Shown here: piece after piece, positions 16,203-25,616 of the stretch | Numbering within the stretch: the first letter of the stretch is position 1 | Layout: each line of letters begins with the position of its first letter | NCBI GenBank assembly: GCA_034505495.1 | Contig: JAPDQV010000015.1 | Span: 15,174-73,284, forward strand | Direction of reading: 5' to 3' | DNA from: a candidate division KSB1 bacterium | Lineage (GTDB): Bacteria; Zhuqueibacterota; Zhuqueibacteria; Residuimicrobiales; Krinioviventaceae | DNA: 58,111 nt | Translations under genes and position numbers: made by a program | Notes under the pieces: generated by a model | Database searches by the model: none | Seen by the model: the letters and a program-made list of their open reading frames with translations, nothing else | Told to the model about the DNA's origin: nothing

Positions 16203-19200
16203 CTAGCGAATTAGAATCATTTTCTTTGTCATTGTTAATGTTCTTTCTCCGGCTTTGACGGATATACGGTAAAAATAGACGCTGGAGGGCAGATCCGGTT
16301 GCCAGGTAATTTGCCTCTCTCCCGCCTCCTGAACCTCGTCCGCCAAGCAGGCAACTTCCCTGCCTAAAATATCGAAAACTCTCAGCGAGACTTTGCCGGA
16401 AAAGGGAATAGAATAGCGAATCCGTGTTTCGGAATTGAAGGGATTCGGATAATTCTGTGACAGACTAAAAATCGGCGGGGCGGCTTTTTCGATCCCGGCA
16501 ATGACCGATTCTTTTCGGAACGGTCTTCCGGGAGTGCCGCCGAAAATTTGCGAGGCTGTCCATGACGACGGTTGATTGCGATCCGAATTCGGGTCGATCA
16601 GCTCCAAGGTGTACCCTTGACCGTCGGCAGTTTCGGGCCACGGCCACTCGTCGCTGTAAAATACCGAATCGGCGGCCTCCCCCGATGGACGACACAATAC
16701 AACCGCATCGCCGCTGTTGGAAAAATCAAACGGCATATTGCCGTAGACAGTTTGCAGACGAGGAAACAGCTTTTTCATCTGCAGCGTATCGGCGCAGATA
16801 ACGGCAAAGCCGAAGGCCGGCAACACGGCATCATCCGGAAGAACAAAGCGGTGGTCGGGCCGGCTGTCGCGAATGATCCAGCCCGCCAGGCGGATTGAGA
16901 CAGCGCTCGGGTTGTAAAGCTCAATCCAGTCTTTGGCCGGAAAGAGCGGGCTGCTGTTATAATTGATCTCACTGATCAGTGGATCACTTGTTTCTTTTGC
17001 CGGCTCGAAGAAGGCGATGATTTCCTGGTTGCCGGTGCCGAGAAATGTTATTGTCGGTTTAACACCGAAATCAGCCCGCGACCACCCTGTAAAACGGTAA
17101 CCGGCATCAGGAACAGCCGTCAACGTGATCGGCATCCCCTGAAAATAGATGCCGCGCCAGGGAAATTCGTCCGGCGCAACCGTGTTGACGCGTACTCGCC
17201 CACCGCCTTTGACGCCGACCGCCAACTCGAATTCTCCCGCCAACTTGAAATAGCTGCGCAGGTGCGAACGGACGAATGCCGGTCGGCGATCGGCAAAAGT
17301 GCGCATGCGGCTGAGACTGCCGGCATAGCCGCCTAAGGAGCCCGGCCAACGGCTGCGCTGGCGCTCGATTTCACTTCGGAACATCGCATCAAAACGGTCG
17401 ATAAAGCTTTTCACCCGCGCCGGCACGAATGCGGTATTGAGCAGATCGGCAAAGCGAATAATGAACTTTTGCCGGAACGTTTCGTTTTCCAAAAGCCTGC
17501 GCAACAACAGCGTCGACCAGGGCGGATTCGGCCAGGAGGGGCCGTTCGACTGCGCGGCAAATTCCAGCATGTTGAAATCGTAACGCGTATCGTAAAGGTG
17601 AAAACCAAAGTCCGTATCGTAGATCAGCCAGCGCCATTTGCCGCCCGGCCGATGCGGCCGATAGTATTTGATGTTGTTGCCAGGCCAGTCGGTGTTGCCG
17701 ATGAACTGCTCGGCGATTTGATAGTCGATATAGTTGTCAATGTCGATGAGAGAATCAACCACGGCATAGTTGCGGGGGTCAGACAGATTGTGCGTATTCA
17801 AGAAATCAAGCAGCTCGGCATATGCCTTGCGGCTTCCGGCCATCACCTGCCAATCTTCGGTGCCCGAGCCGTCGAGAATGTCGACGGCGTCCGGATCGAT
17901 GCCGCGATTGGCGTGCAGAAAATGCTCATTGATCTTTTCGCGTATGTTGAGGATGCCCCAGTATTCGCCGTTCAAATAGATATGCGCCGGCCGAAACGCC
18001 ATGGTTTCCAAATCCGTGACGCCGGTCACCAGCGCCTGCATAAAGCCGTCGCGCCAAAAGGTATTGTCCCAATCGTTGCCGCCGTTGCGCAGGATAAAGC
18101 TTTCGAACTCGTCGATTTCCTTTTCCGGAAAGATACGATAGTGGATTTTCGCCGTATCGTATTCTGCACGCCGAAATATTGCCAGCGGCTTTTGCGGACG
18201 TCCGCGGCTCCAGCCGCCGAAAACTTTTAGTCCGGCGTCCAGGGCGAAGGCTCTGCGGCCGTCCGGTTCGTAGAATTCAACATGCACCGGCTTTTCCCAA
18301 TCCTGCCAAAAGTTGGCGCCGAAATAGGGATAATCGCTCGCTGCGTTCGGCCCCATTTCAAACAGGCCGGTTTCATAATCCCAAAGGTTGTCGGGATCCG
18401 TCGTCAGGCAAACGATAGGAAAAGGAGACCGTTCGTTGAAAACAAAAGTATGGGTTATAATGCGGCTGGGCTGCAGCGGCGGCCGCAGGCTGCGGGCGCG
18501 TATGACCGTGGTTTGACTCAAAGGGATCGGTCGCGTGTAGCGAAATACCTTTTCCGTCGGTTCCGAGCCGTCGAGCGTATAGTAAATGATTCCACCGCTC
18601 GTATCGCTGAGAGTGAGGGTGATAGGCTGACTGTAAAGACCGCCGGGCAATGAAAAGATCGGCGCCTCAGTTTGGCCGATATAAACTATATCCTTGTTGG
18701 GCTCGCCGGGAGTCGGCTGGGCGAGCAGGCTCCACTCGGAGGCTCCGTCGGAACGGCGACCAAAGGAAATGTCTGCAGGCATCGACGGAATGCGCACTGA
18801 ATCTGCCGCGCTGCTGTCCGGCGATGTGAGCAGCAACAGCTCGCCGCCCTGATTCAGCTTGAAATTGGTGTGCAGGGCGGCAGATTTCAAGTTGAGAATG
18901 GCCGGTGCATCCTGAGGCGGCTCGGGTACGGCGACCGAAAGGAAGGGAATCAGCGTCAAGTCCGAGCTTGTGCTGTTAATGTTATGCACCTCAAGCGCCA
19001 GGACATTCGTTCCCGATCGCAGGAGAGCCGGGTCAATTTCAAAAGCTTCGGGTGCCTGCCCTTGATAAATCATTGCCTCATGGCCGGCCGTTGCCGGCTC
19101 GTTAAAGGCAAAGTGTTGATGCACCTCGCCCATATTGGCGCGGGCCGCTTCCACGCCGTTCAGATAAGCAATAAAACCGTCATCATAATCCACGTGCAGC

Positions 19201-19733
19201 AAAAGACGAAGAACGCGGCCGGGGTTGTCGATCTTGAATGTTTTGCGGATATAGATCGTCAAGACGTTTTCGATGATCGTCGCGTCGTCATTATCGCCAT
19301 ATCCGAAACCGCTGGGACCCTGCTGCCAATTGGAATCGTCAAAAGATAAAGATTTCCAACTTGCCGGCGGTTCGCTGCGGCCGGGGAAAAAACGCCAAAC
19401 ATCGCCTTGGCGGATGATGGTTTGCCAATAAAAAACTTCCCTCCTGTTCTTTCCAGAAGCGAACAGCAAAAGATGCTCTTGGGGCCGGATGACCAAACTT
19501 GGGAAAACCCATTTGAACGGTTTGGCAGGATTGTCGCTGAGCCCCCAACCTGACAAATCCACTGCTTGAGCCGAAGAATTGAACAGTTCTATCCAATCCG
19601 AAAATTGCCCGTCTTCATCAGCAACAGTTCTCGTGTTTTTCGATTGGCACTCATTCAGCACAATGGCAGGATGAAGGTCGGAAAAAAGAACGAAAAAGAA
19701 CAAAAAAAGCAAGCGATTCGACATGGCGGCCAT
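16203..19733 (-). CDS. Secreted CotH-kinase family protein with two lamin-tail domains and sorting domain
   Basis: The protein has 1176 residues, with a start at 19733 or the ATG three codons later; neither has a clear ribosome site. A signal peptide (about 1-22) precedes lamin-tail domain 1 (about 24-95, LNECQSKN, DWIELFN, DLSGWGLSD). Next are a beta-sandwich region, a chitobiase-like segment (about 355-432, IIYYTLDGSEPTE) and a CotH kinase domain (about 435-780) with GNTDWPGNNIKYYR and IYDTDFGFHL as the metal/ATP-site motifs. A repeat region (835-912), lamin-tail domain 2 (917-1030) and the tag [12 protein letters not shown] plus Ig fold (1090-1176) finish it. CotH in spores phosphorylates secreted proteins using ATP; what this one acts on is unknown. 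Confidence 0.87.
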   Translation of the reverse strand: MAAMSNRLLFLFFFVLFSDLHPAIVLNECQSKNTRTVADEDGQFSDWIELFNSSAQAVDLSGWGLSDNPAKPFKWVFPSLVIRPQEHLLLFASGKNRREVFYWQTIIRQGDVWRFFPGRSEPPASWKSLSFDDSNWQQGPSGFGYGDNDDATIIENVLTIYIRKTFKIDNPGRVLRLLLHVDYDDGFIAYLNGVEAARANMGEVHQHFAFNEPATAGHEAMIYQGQAPEAFEIDPALLRSGTNVLALEVHNINSTSSDLTLIPFLSVAVPEPPQDAPAILNLKSAALHTNFKLNQGGELLLLTSPDSSAADSVRIPSMPADISFGRRSDGASEWSLLAQPTPGEPNKDIVYIGQTEAPIFSLPGGLYSQPITLTLSDTSGGIIYYTLDGSEPTEKVFRYTRPIPLSQTTVIRARSLRPPLQPSRIITHTFVFNERSPFPIVCLTTDPDNLWDYETGLFEMGPNAASDYPYFGANFWQDWEKPVHVEFYEPDGRRAFALDAGLKVFGGWSRGRPQKPLAIFRRAEYDTAKIHYRIFPEKEIDEFESFILRNGGNDWDNTFWRDGFMQALVTGVTDLETMAFRPAHIYLNGEYWGILNIREKINEHFLHANRGIDPDAVDILDGSGTEDWQVMAGSRKAYAELLDFLNTHNLSDPRNYAVVDSLIDIDNYIDYQIAEQFIGNTDWPGNNIKYYRPHRPGGKWRWLIYDTDFGFHLYDTRYDFNMLEFAAQSNGPSWPNPPWSTLLLRRLLENETFRQKFIIRFADLLNTAFVPARVKSFIDRFDAMFRSEIERQRSRWPGSLGGYAGSLSRMRTFADRRPAFVRSHLRSYFKLAGEFELAVGVKGGGRVRVNTVAPDEFPWRGIYFQGMPITLTAVPDAGYRFTGWSRADFGVKPTITFLGTGNQEIIAFFEPAKETSDPLISEINYNSSPLFPAKDWIELYNPSAVSIRLAGWIIRDSRPDHRFVLPDDAVLPAFGFAVICADTLQMKKLFPRLQTVYGNMPFDFSNSGDAVVLCRPSGEAADSVFYSDEWPWPETADGQGYTLELIDPNSDRNQPSSWTASQIFGGTPGRPFRKESVIAGIEKAAPPIFSLSQNYPNPFNSETRIRYSIPFSGKVSLRVFDILGREVACLADEVQEAGERQITWQPDLPSSVYFYRISVKAGERTLTMTKKMILIR
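19644..19660 (+). promoter_or_regulatory. Candidate sigma-54 (-24/-12) promoter upstream of the tamA-like gene
   Basis: TTGGCACTCATTCAGCA has GG at 19646-19647 and GC at 19658-19659, exactly ten bases apart, with the TTGGCAC left half in full. It lies inside the 5' part of the opposite-strand CotH gene, about 240 bases before the GTG at 19898, so a chance match through the coding sequence is quite possible. Confidence 0.25.
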
Positions 19734-19897
19734 TTTTCTATGTTAATTTAATATTAAGAGTAATTCGTTTAAAAACCAAAACTTTCTTCTAGAGGCGACA
19801 ATTTTTAACTATTGGGATGTCATCCATCGAATTGCCTGCATTGTTTTTGCGCAAAAGAAAGATTATTTTTAAGGGAAGTTACAAAAGAGATTCACAC

Positions 19898-21712
19898 GTG
19901 AAAAAAACGGTTGTAAACTTTATAATTGTTCTGCTCCTGGCGATAAATGGAAAGGCGGAAACACCGATCAACGGCCTCTATCGCATCGCCAAATTAAGTC
20001 TGAAAGGTAATTTTTCGTTTTCCAACGCCCAGCTTTTACAGCTGATCAACTCTCGGCCGCCGAGTTTTAGGCAACGGTTAGTGTACGGTGCAGAGCTGCC
20101 GCCTTTTGCGGAAACACTAATCGAGAATGATTTGCGTCAAATTGTACGCTTTTACCGTCAGGAGGGCTTTCTCGATGCCGTCGCCGTTCTTACCGAAAAA
20201 CGAATCAATGCAAAAAAGCAGACGATAGAGTTGGTTATCGAGATCATCGAAGGGATTCCCGTAAAAATTGAAAATGTGACGACAGAATTCGATTCCCTAG
20301 AAAACACGATTCAAGCGGCTTCGCTGCGCAGTCTGGCACAGGCGGTATTGCAGCTCAGACCGGGCAGGCGGTTTCGAGACGAGACGTTCTACGCGGATGT
20401 GGAGCGGCTGCAGCAGGCGCTTGCCGAGGCCGGTTATCCTTACGCCCGCATCGACCACCGCCTTATGGTCGACAAGCAACGTCATCGGGCGTCTATAGTT
20501 TACAATATTGCTCTCGGCCCGAGCTGCGTTTTTGGGCAGGTCCTTTTGGACGGCCGACAAGAAAATGATCCGCTTGTTCTGAATCAATTAGCTTTCCGTC
20601 CCGGCCAAGCTTTTGCCAAAAAGCCCTTGGACCGTACCCAACGACGACTCTATGCCCTTAATGTCTTTGAATTCGTGACCGTTCGCGCACTGCTGCCGCA
20701 TCCGCCGCAGCGCGAAATTCCGGTGGAAATTCGGGTTCGACCGGCGCCCCGCACGACTGTAAAAGCGGGCGTAGGTTACGGTCGCGAAGAGGCGCTGCGC
20801 GCCTTTGTTTCTCTCCAGCGCCTCAGCTTTTTGGGCGGGGCAAGAAGACTCGATCTTCAGGTCAAACACTCCGGACTCGAGCCGTACATGCTTGATCTTC
20901 GGCTGGTGCAGCCTGCGTTTTTGCGACCGACGGCTTCGCTCGGCGTTAACCCATTTATGCGCAGCCAGTTCGAACCTGCCTTTCGTTTGAGCCGCAACGG
21001 CGTTAATTTATTCTACCAGGAAAGCATCGGCGAAACGATGAGCGCCGGATTGACCTACATATTCGAACAAGTGGACCTCGATTTGAACAGCCTCGCTGCT
21101 CCCCGCGTAACTGACGAGCTGCGCGGACTCTATAACAAGTCGAGCCTGCTTTTCGCTGTCTCAAAGAACACCACCGACGATCTCTTTGCGCCGAACGAAG
21201 GCACTCGATTCACGCTCTCGGCAAAATACAGCGGATTGGGGGCCGGCGAGTATCACTATTCCAAATGGCTGATGGATATTAGACGATATCAGCAACGGCT
21301 GGGCGGAGTCGTAGCCGCACGGATTTCAGTCGGCAAAATTGATTCCTACGACCCGATCAAAGTTGTGCCGGTCGAAGACCTCTTTTTTTCCGGCGGCGCC
21401 AACTCGATCCGCGGATGGGGACGCTACGAGTTGGGACCGCGCGCCGACGACGGAAAACCGCTTGGCGGTACGGCAATTTTCGAAGCATCGCTCGAAATGC
21501 GGCTGCCGCTCTACCGCTTTCTGCAAAGCGCCCTTTTTATCGACGCCGGCAATGTCTTTATCGATCGTCTGAACCTGCTGGACAGCCGCATCGCCGTCGG
21601 CTGCGGACTGCGCTTCAAAACGCCGGTGGGCCCATTGCGCCTCGACCTTGCGCGACCGATATCCGAAAGCGGGGCGTTGCGCTGGCACTTGACCGTGGGG
21701 GAGGCCTTTTGA
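19898..21712 (+). CDS. Omp85-superfamily outer-membrane protein, TamA-like
   Basis: The protein has 604 residues from a GTG at 19898; an upstream in-frame ATG at 19817 would place a long charged tail before the signal peptide (KKTVVNFIIVLLLAINGKAE), so GTG is preferred. POTRA domains occupy about 30-270 (YRIAKLSLKGNFSFSNAQLL; FYRQEGFLDAVAVL). A 16-strand Omp85 barrel follows, with the family VRGF-type loop as SIRGWGRYELGP and the closing strand GLRFKTPVGPLRLDLARPIS. With two to three POTRAs and an adjoining TamB-like gene it fits TamA better than BamA. It should insert or organise outer-membrane proteins or lipids together with the next gene. Confidence 0.85.
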   Translation: MKKTVVNFIIVLLLAINGKAETPINGLYRIAKLSLKGNFSFSNAQLLQLINSRPPSFRQRLVYGAELPPFAETLIENDLRQIVRFYRQEGFLDAVAVLTEKRINAKKQTIELVIEIIEGIPVKIENVTTEFDSLENTIQAASLRSLAQAVLQLRPGRRFRDETFYADVERLQQALAEAGYPYARIDHRLMVDKQRHRASIVYNIALGPSCVFGQVLLDGRQENDPLVLNQLAFRPGQAFAKKPLDRTQRRLYALNVFEFVTVRALLPHPPQREIPVEIRVRPAPRTTVKAGVGYGREEALRAFVSLQRLSFLGGARRLDLQVKHSGLEPYMLDLRLVQPAFLRPTASLGVNPFMRSQFEPAFRLSRNGVNLFYQESIGETMSAGLTYIFEQVDLDLNSLAAPRVTDELRGLYNKSSLLFAVSKNTTDDLFAPNEGTRFTLSAKYSGLGAGEYHYSKWLMDIRRYQQRLGGVVAARISVGKIDSYDPIKVVPVEDLFFSGGANSIRGWGRYELGPRADDGKPLGGTAIFEASLEMRLPLYRFLQSALFIDAGNVFIDRLNLLDSRIAVGCGLRFKTPVGPLRLDLARPISESGALRWHLTVGEAF

Positions 21713-24700
21713 TGATCCGTCGAGCTTTAATATGGTTCGCTCGTCTGACCGTCGGCCTGCTTCTCTTCTGCTTTGTCGTTCTCTTTACGCTTTTGCTGGC
21801 GTTACAAAATAAAGAATTCAAATCTATTGCGGCAAAAAGGGTGACGGCACATCTCTCCCGTCGCTGGGGTGCCGAGCTGTACATCGGCAGTCTCGAGGGC
21901 AATCTCTACTCTCACTTTTGCCTTAAAAAAGCTTCGCTCATCTTCCACTCCGATACTCTGCTTTCCATTGCTCGGCTTGAGGCATCCTATCGTCTCAAAC
22001 CGCTCCTGCATAAACAGCTTTTTATCGATTCATTATGCATTGATCATCCAAAGGTCCGTCTCCTGCGCAACGAGAACGGTGAGCCGATCCTCATCACCCT
22101 CTTCAAGCTGCAGCCCGAATCAACGCCCGAATCGCCGAGCATCAAACGCGGCATGGGGAGACCCTTTACCCTCTTCTTAGACCGCCTGATTCTGCGCAAC
22201 GGCCATGTCGAATCAGCCGGCGGACCCGACTGGGTGCCGGAAGAAACCGACTCGATTCATATCGATGCGCAATTACAAATCGGCCGAGCGAACCGTTTTG
22301 CCCTGCACCGAGCTCATTTTTCGACTCGGCATCCGAACCTAAAGATTAACAATCTGCGATTCATTTTGCAATCTGATTCTGCAGGCGTGGAATTACGCGA
22401 TTTCGAACTACGAACCGCTGAAAATTGTTTTTTTGCCTCGGCGGCTGCACAAAAACCGCTCTTGACCGACGGACACTTTACCCTTCAAACCGATTCCTTG
22501 AACGCGCAAGAGCTTCATTTGCGCCTCCCGACCCTGCGCATTCCCGGCAGACCTTCGCTTTCGTTGAACGGCTCGCTAACAGAGCAAATTCTTCAGGCGG
22601 ACCTGGCCGTATCGAGCGATCAGGCCTTTCTCCGCCTGCAGGGAAACGTTCATCCTTTTCCCGCATTTTTCAGCGATTCGCTCATCGAGCGGCGTTTTTC
22701 TTTACAGGCACGTGTTCAAAAATTGCAAATTACGGACTGGCTCGCTTCCGTCGACGGACCAAGCGAGATAAGCGGTGAAATCGAGGCGACCGGATCCGGC
22801 ACATCCTGGCGCGCGATGAGCGGCCGGGCTGTCGTGCAGCTAAGCGGATTTTACCGGGAGTGGAAAGCAACGTCCCTGAATGCGCAAATAGAACTGGCTG
22901 CAGGCTCGCTGAGCGGCGAGCTGGAGGCTCGTCTTCCTGCCGGCGATGTCAAGCTGTTTGCCCAGATCGACGACTTTTTTGGCAGACAAAAGTTTAAGAC
23001 CCGCCTCATCGCCGAAGGTATTGACCTTGCTGCGCTTCCGGCAGGTCAATTGCCGAGTTCGCATATCAATCTGCAGCTCAGAGCCGACGGCAGCGGTCTA
23101 AGTCTCCAGCGTCTGATGGCTACCGGCACACTGGCGGCCGATGCAACTACAGTCGCGGGCATGTCCGCCGATTCGCTACGCCTTTGGTTCGCAGTGCAGG
23201 AAAAGAGGGTCATTGTCGATACCATGGCTCTTTTTCTTCCTCAACTGATGGTGACAATGAACGGCAGTGCTTCCTTTGCCGGCCGCTTCGATGCCGAGCT
23301 TGCGGCGCGATTCGGCCCATGCCTTTATGAGCCTCCCTTGCGTTCACTGCCCCAATTGTGCGGCGTTTTGTCCGCCGAACTCCATGGCACCATCGATTCA
23401 CTCGCTGCGAAAGCAAACCTCAGAGCCGCTCCGCTTCTCTGGGACTCCCTACGTGTCGATACACTCGCGCTGGCAGCCGAAGCGACGCTCATCGACGGTA
23501 GACTCGGCGGGCGCTACTCGCTGAAGACTCGGGACATCCGCAGAGGCAGCTTAAAGTTTGCAAAAGTTACATCGAATGGAACAATACATAACCATATAGT
23601 CGATTTGGATTTGAATATTGCCCATGCCGTCGGGGACCTACGCGCTGCCGCGCGGATTTTACGGGGCGATTCTTTGCAGGTCGAGCTCGGCAGGCTGGAT
23701 CTCGACCTTCGCGATCAGGCATGGCGCCTTGTCGAATCACCGGCGCGCATTTGCCTGGCAGACGATAACCTGTGCATCGACAATCTGCACCTTGGGCAGG
23801 CTATGCCGGATTCCGCTGCCGGCCGCCTGCGGCTCAACGGACGACTCTCGAAAAGCGGCCGTCAAGAAATGACTCTTGACATCTCGCAGTTTAACCTTCA
23901 TCTACTCTCTCGCTTAAACATGAACCTGCCCATAGTCGGCATTTTAGAAGCGCATCTTGACTTGTCCGGGGATGCAAAACAGCCGATTATGCAGTTGGAG
24001 GCTGACATAGAAAACGGCGGCTATCGCGAGGCAGTGGTCGATCGCGCCCGCATCTTGGCCCGCTATGCCGACGAAACCTTAACGGCCAATTCAGGCCTTT
24101 TTCTAAACGGCGACAGCCTTTCCCTGCAGGTTACCTTGCCCCTCCGCATAACGCAGGAAGAGGGGAAAATCGAAAGAATTCAAAATCGCCCTCTTTTCTG
24201 GAAAGTCGACACCGAGCTGCTCCCGCTCGAGAAACTGTTGCAGGCGCCGAAACCCTTTGATGACCTGCGCGGCTCACTGGAGGTACATGTCTTTTCTCAG
24301 GACAACCTTGATTTTGTCCGTCCTCAAGGCACTATTCGATTGCGCGACGGACGCATCCTTTTACAAAAGTTCGGCTTTGAGCTCGGTCCGCTGCAGGCCG
24401 ATGTGGCATTGTCGCCGAAGCTCGTGCGGCTGGAACAGCTGACCGGTCGTCGGGGCCGGGGTCTGGTGCGGCTCTCCGGCGCTGCCGAATTCGACCGTCA
24501 TATCGAAAAGGTCGATCTGCGGGCTGTCGCCGAGCGATTCGTTGTCTCGAATCGCTCGCCGCATGAGCTGCAGGTCGATGCCGATCTTTACCTGCGAGGC
24601 GCGCCGCCGGAGCTGATTCTCGGCGGAACGATTCGCGTCCTACAGGCAGCATTTCATACTGCTGCGTTTTCTTCAGCAGGTTCTCCCGAGGTAGAAGAAA

Positions 24701-25548
24701 CCAAAATGCCCCTGTTGGTCGAGGCGTTGGGCGCCGACTCGCTCGTCATACCCGAGAAAACAGAGGCTTCTGGGGGGCTGCCGCTCTGGCCGAATTTGCG
24801 CACCGAGATCAAAGTCATTTTGCCGCGCAACTGCTGGATCTATAACAACAACCTGCGCGTCGAGCTGGCAGGCGAGGCGGACATTTTCAAGACCAGAGAA
24901 GAGATCCAAGTGTTCGGCACGATCCGGACATTACGGGGTTGGTATGAATTGCTGGGCAAGCGTTTTACTTTGGCCGAGGGAGAAATTACTTTTCAAGGAG
25001 GCAAAGTGGAAGATGCGCAGCTGTCCGTCAAGGCAGATTACATCTTTCGCGACAGCCAACGCAACCGACGCACGCTGCGATTGACGATTCGCGGCAAAGT
25101 CGCTGCACCAGAGTTCGCCTTTACCGTGGACGATCAGCCGGTCACTGAAGGCGAAGCCGTCGCGTATATGCTGTTCGGTAAATCCCTTGCAGATATGAGC
25201 AACACTCGGCTGCTGCAGGCGGGCGTGCGGCCGGAGCGGTTGGCCGCCGATGCCGCAGCCGGTTTGTTGACGGCGCAACTCGCCCGGCGTCTCGGCAACG
25301 TTCTCGACCTTGATATGGTCGAACTGCAGGGACAGGAAAATTTCAATGCCGCTTCGTTCGTGGTGGGCAAGTATCTCACCCCGGATCTCTTTTTCAGCTA
25401 CGAGCAAACTCTTGGAGTTTTGGAACAAGATCGGCCCTCGCGCATCGTCACGGTTGAGTATGAACTGACCAGACGTCTTTTTCTTCGCCTGATCAGCGGC
25501 GACACCCGCAGCTCCGGCGCCGACTTGATTTTTAAATGGACGAACTGA
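21712..25548 (+). CDS. tamB: TamB-like inner-membrane-anchored periplasmic bridge protein (DUF490)
   Basis: The protein has 1278 residues. Its ATG shares one base with the upstream TGA (TGATG), giving tight coupling. An N-terminal membrane helix (about 10-32) is followed by an AsmA-like start (AHLSRRWGAELYIGSLEGN) and more than 1000 residues of alternating beta strands, which in this family form a long hydrophobic groove across the periplasm. The C-terminal DUF490 domain is clear: LRLTIRGKVAAPEFAF, VTEGEAVAYMLFGKS and an end of barrel-like strands. TamB-family proteins move phospholipids and assist outer-membrane protein assembly. A terminator-like hairpin lies just downstream but points to the other strand. 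Confidence 0.9.
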   Translation: MIRRALIWFARLTVGLLLFCFVVLFTLLLALQNKEFKSIAAKRVTAHLSRRWGAELYIGSLEGNLYSHFCLKKASLIFHSDTLLSIARLEASYRLKPLLHKQLFIDSLCIDHPKVRLLRNENGEPILITLFKLQPESTPESPSIKRGMGRPFTLFLDRLILRNGHVESAGGPDWVPEETDSIHIDAQLQIGRANRFALHRAHFSTRHPNLKINNLRFILQSDSAGVELRDFELRTAENCFFASAAAQKPLLTDGHFTLQTDSLNAQELHLRLPTLRIPGRPSLSLNGSLTEQILQADLAVSSDQAFLRLQGNVHPFPAFFSDSLIERRFSLQARVQKLQITDWLASVDGPSEISGEIEATGSGTSWRAMSGRAVVQLSGFYREWKATSLNAQIELAAGSLSGELEARLPAGDVKLFAQIDDFFGRQKFKTRLIAEGIDLAALPAGQLPSSHINLQLRADGSGLSLQRLMATGTLAADATTVAGMSADSLRLWFAVQEKRVIVDTMALFLPQLMVTMNGSASFAGRFDAELAARFGPCLYEPPLRSLPQLCGVLSAELHGTIDSLAAKANLRAAPLLWDSLRVDTLALAAEATLIDGRLGGRYSLKTRDIRRGSLKFAKVTSNGTIHNHIVDLDLNIAHAVGDLRAAARILRGDSLQVELGRLDLDLRDQAWRLVESPARICLADDNLCIDNLHLGQAMPDSAAGRLRLNGRLSKSGRQEMTLDISQFNLHLLSRLNMNLPIVGILEAHLDLSGDAKQPIMQLEADIENGGYREAVVDRARILARYADETLTANSGLFLNGDSLSLQVTLPLRITQEEGKIERIQNRPLFWKVDTELLPLEKLLQAPKPFDDLRGSLEVHVFSQDNLDFVRPQGTIRLRDGRILLQKFGFELGPLQADVALSPKLVRLEQLTGRRGRGLVRLSGAAEFDRHIEKVDLRAVAERFVVSNRSPHELQVDADLYLRGAPPELILGGTIRVLQAAFHTAAFSSAGSPEVEETKMPLLVEALGADSLVIPEKTEASGGLPLWPNLRTEIKVILPRNCWIYNNNLRVELAGEADIFKTREEIQVFGTIRTLRGWYELLGKRFTLAEGEITFQGGKVEDAQLSVKADYIFRDSQRNRRTLRLTIRGKVAAPEFAFTVDDQPVTEGEAVAYMLFGKSLADMSNTRLLQAGVRPERLAADAAAGLLTAQLARRLGNVLDLDMVELQGQENFNAASFVVGKYLTPDLFFSYEQTLGVLEQDRPSRIVTVEYELTRRLFLRLISGDTRSSGADLIFKWTN

Positions 25549-25558
25549 TTTCTCGACA

Positions 25559-25598
25559 GTAAATAAAAAAGCCGCCTCGGCAACTTTGCAAGGCGGCT
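25559..25598 (-). terminator. Rho-independent terminator of the GEVED gene
   Basis: On the minus strand AGCCGCCT (25598-25591) pairs with AGGCGGCT (25577-25570), followed by TTTTTATTTAC. It begins 19 bases beyond the minus-strand stop at 25617. On the plus strand there is no T-run. Confidence 0.8.
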
Positions 25599-25616
25599 CG
25601 ATATGAATTCGAAAGG

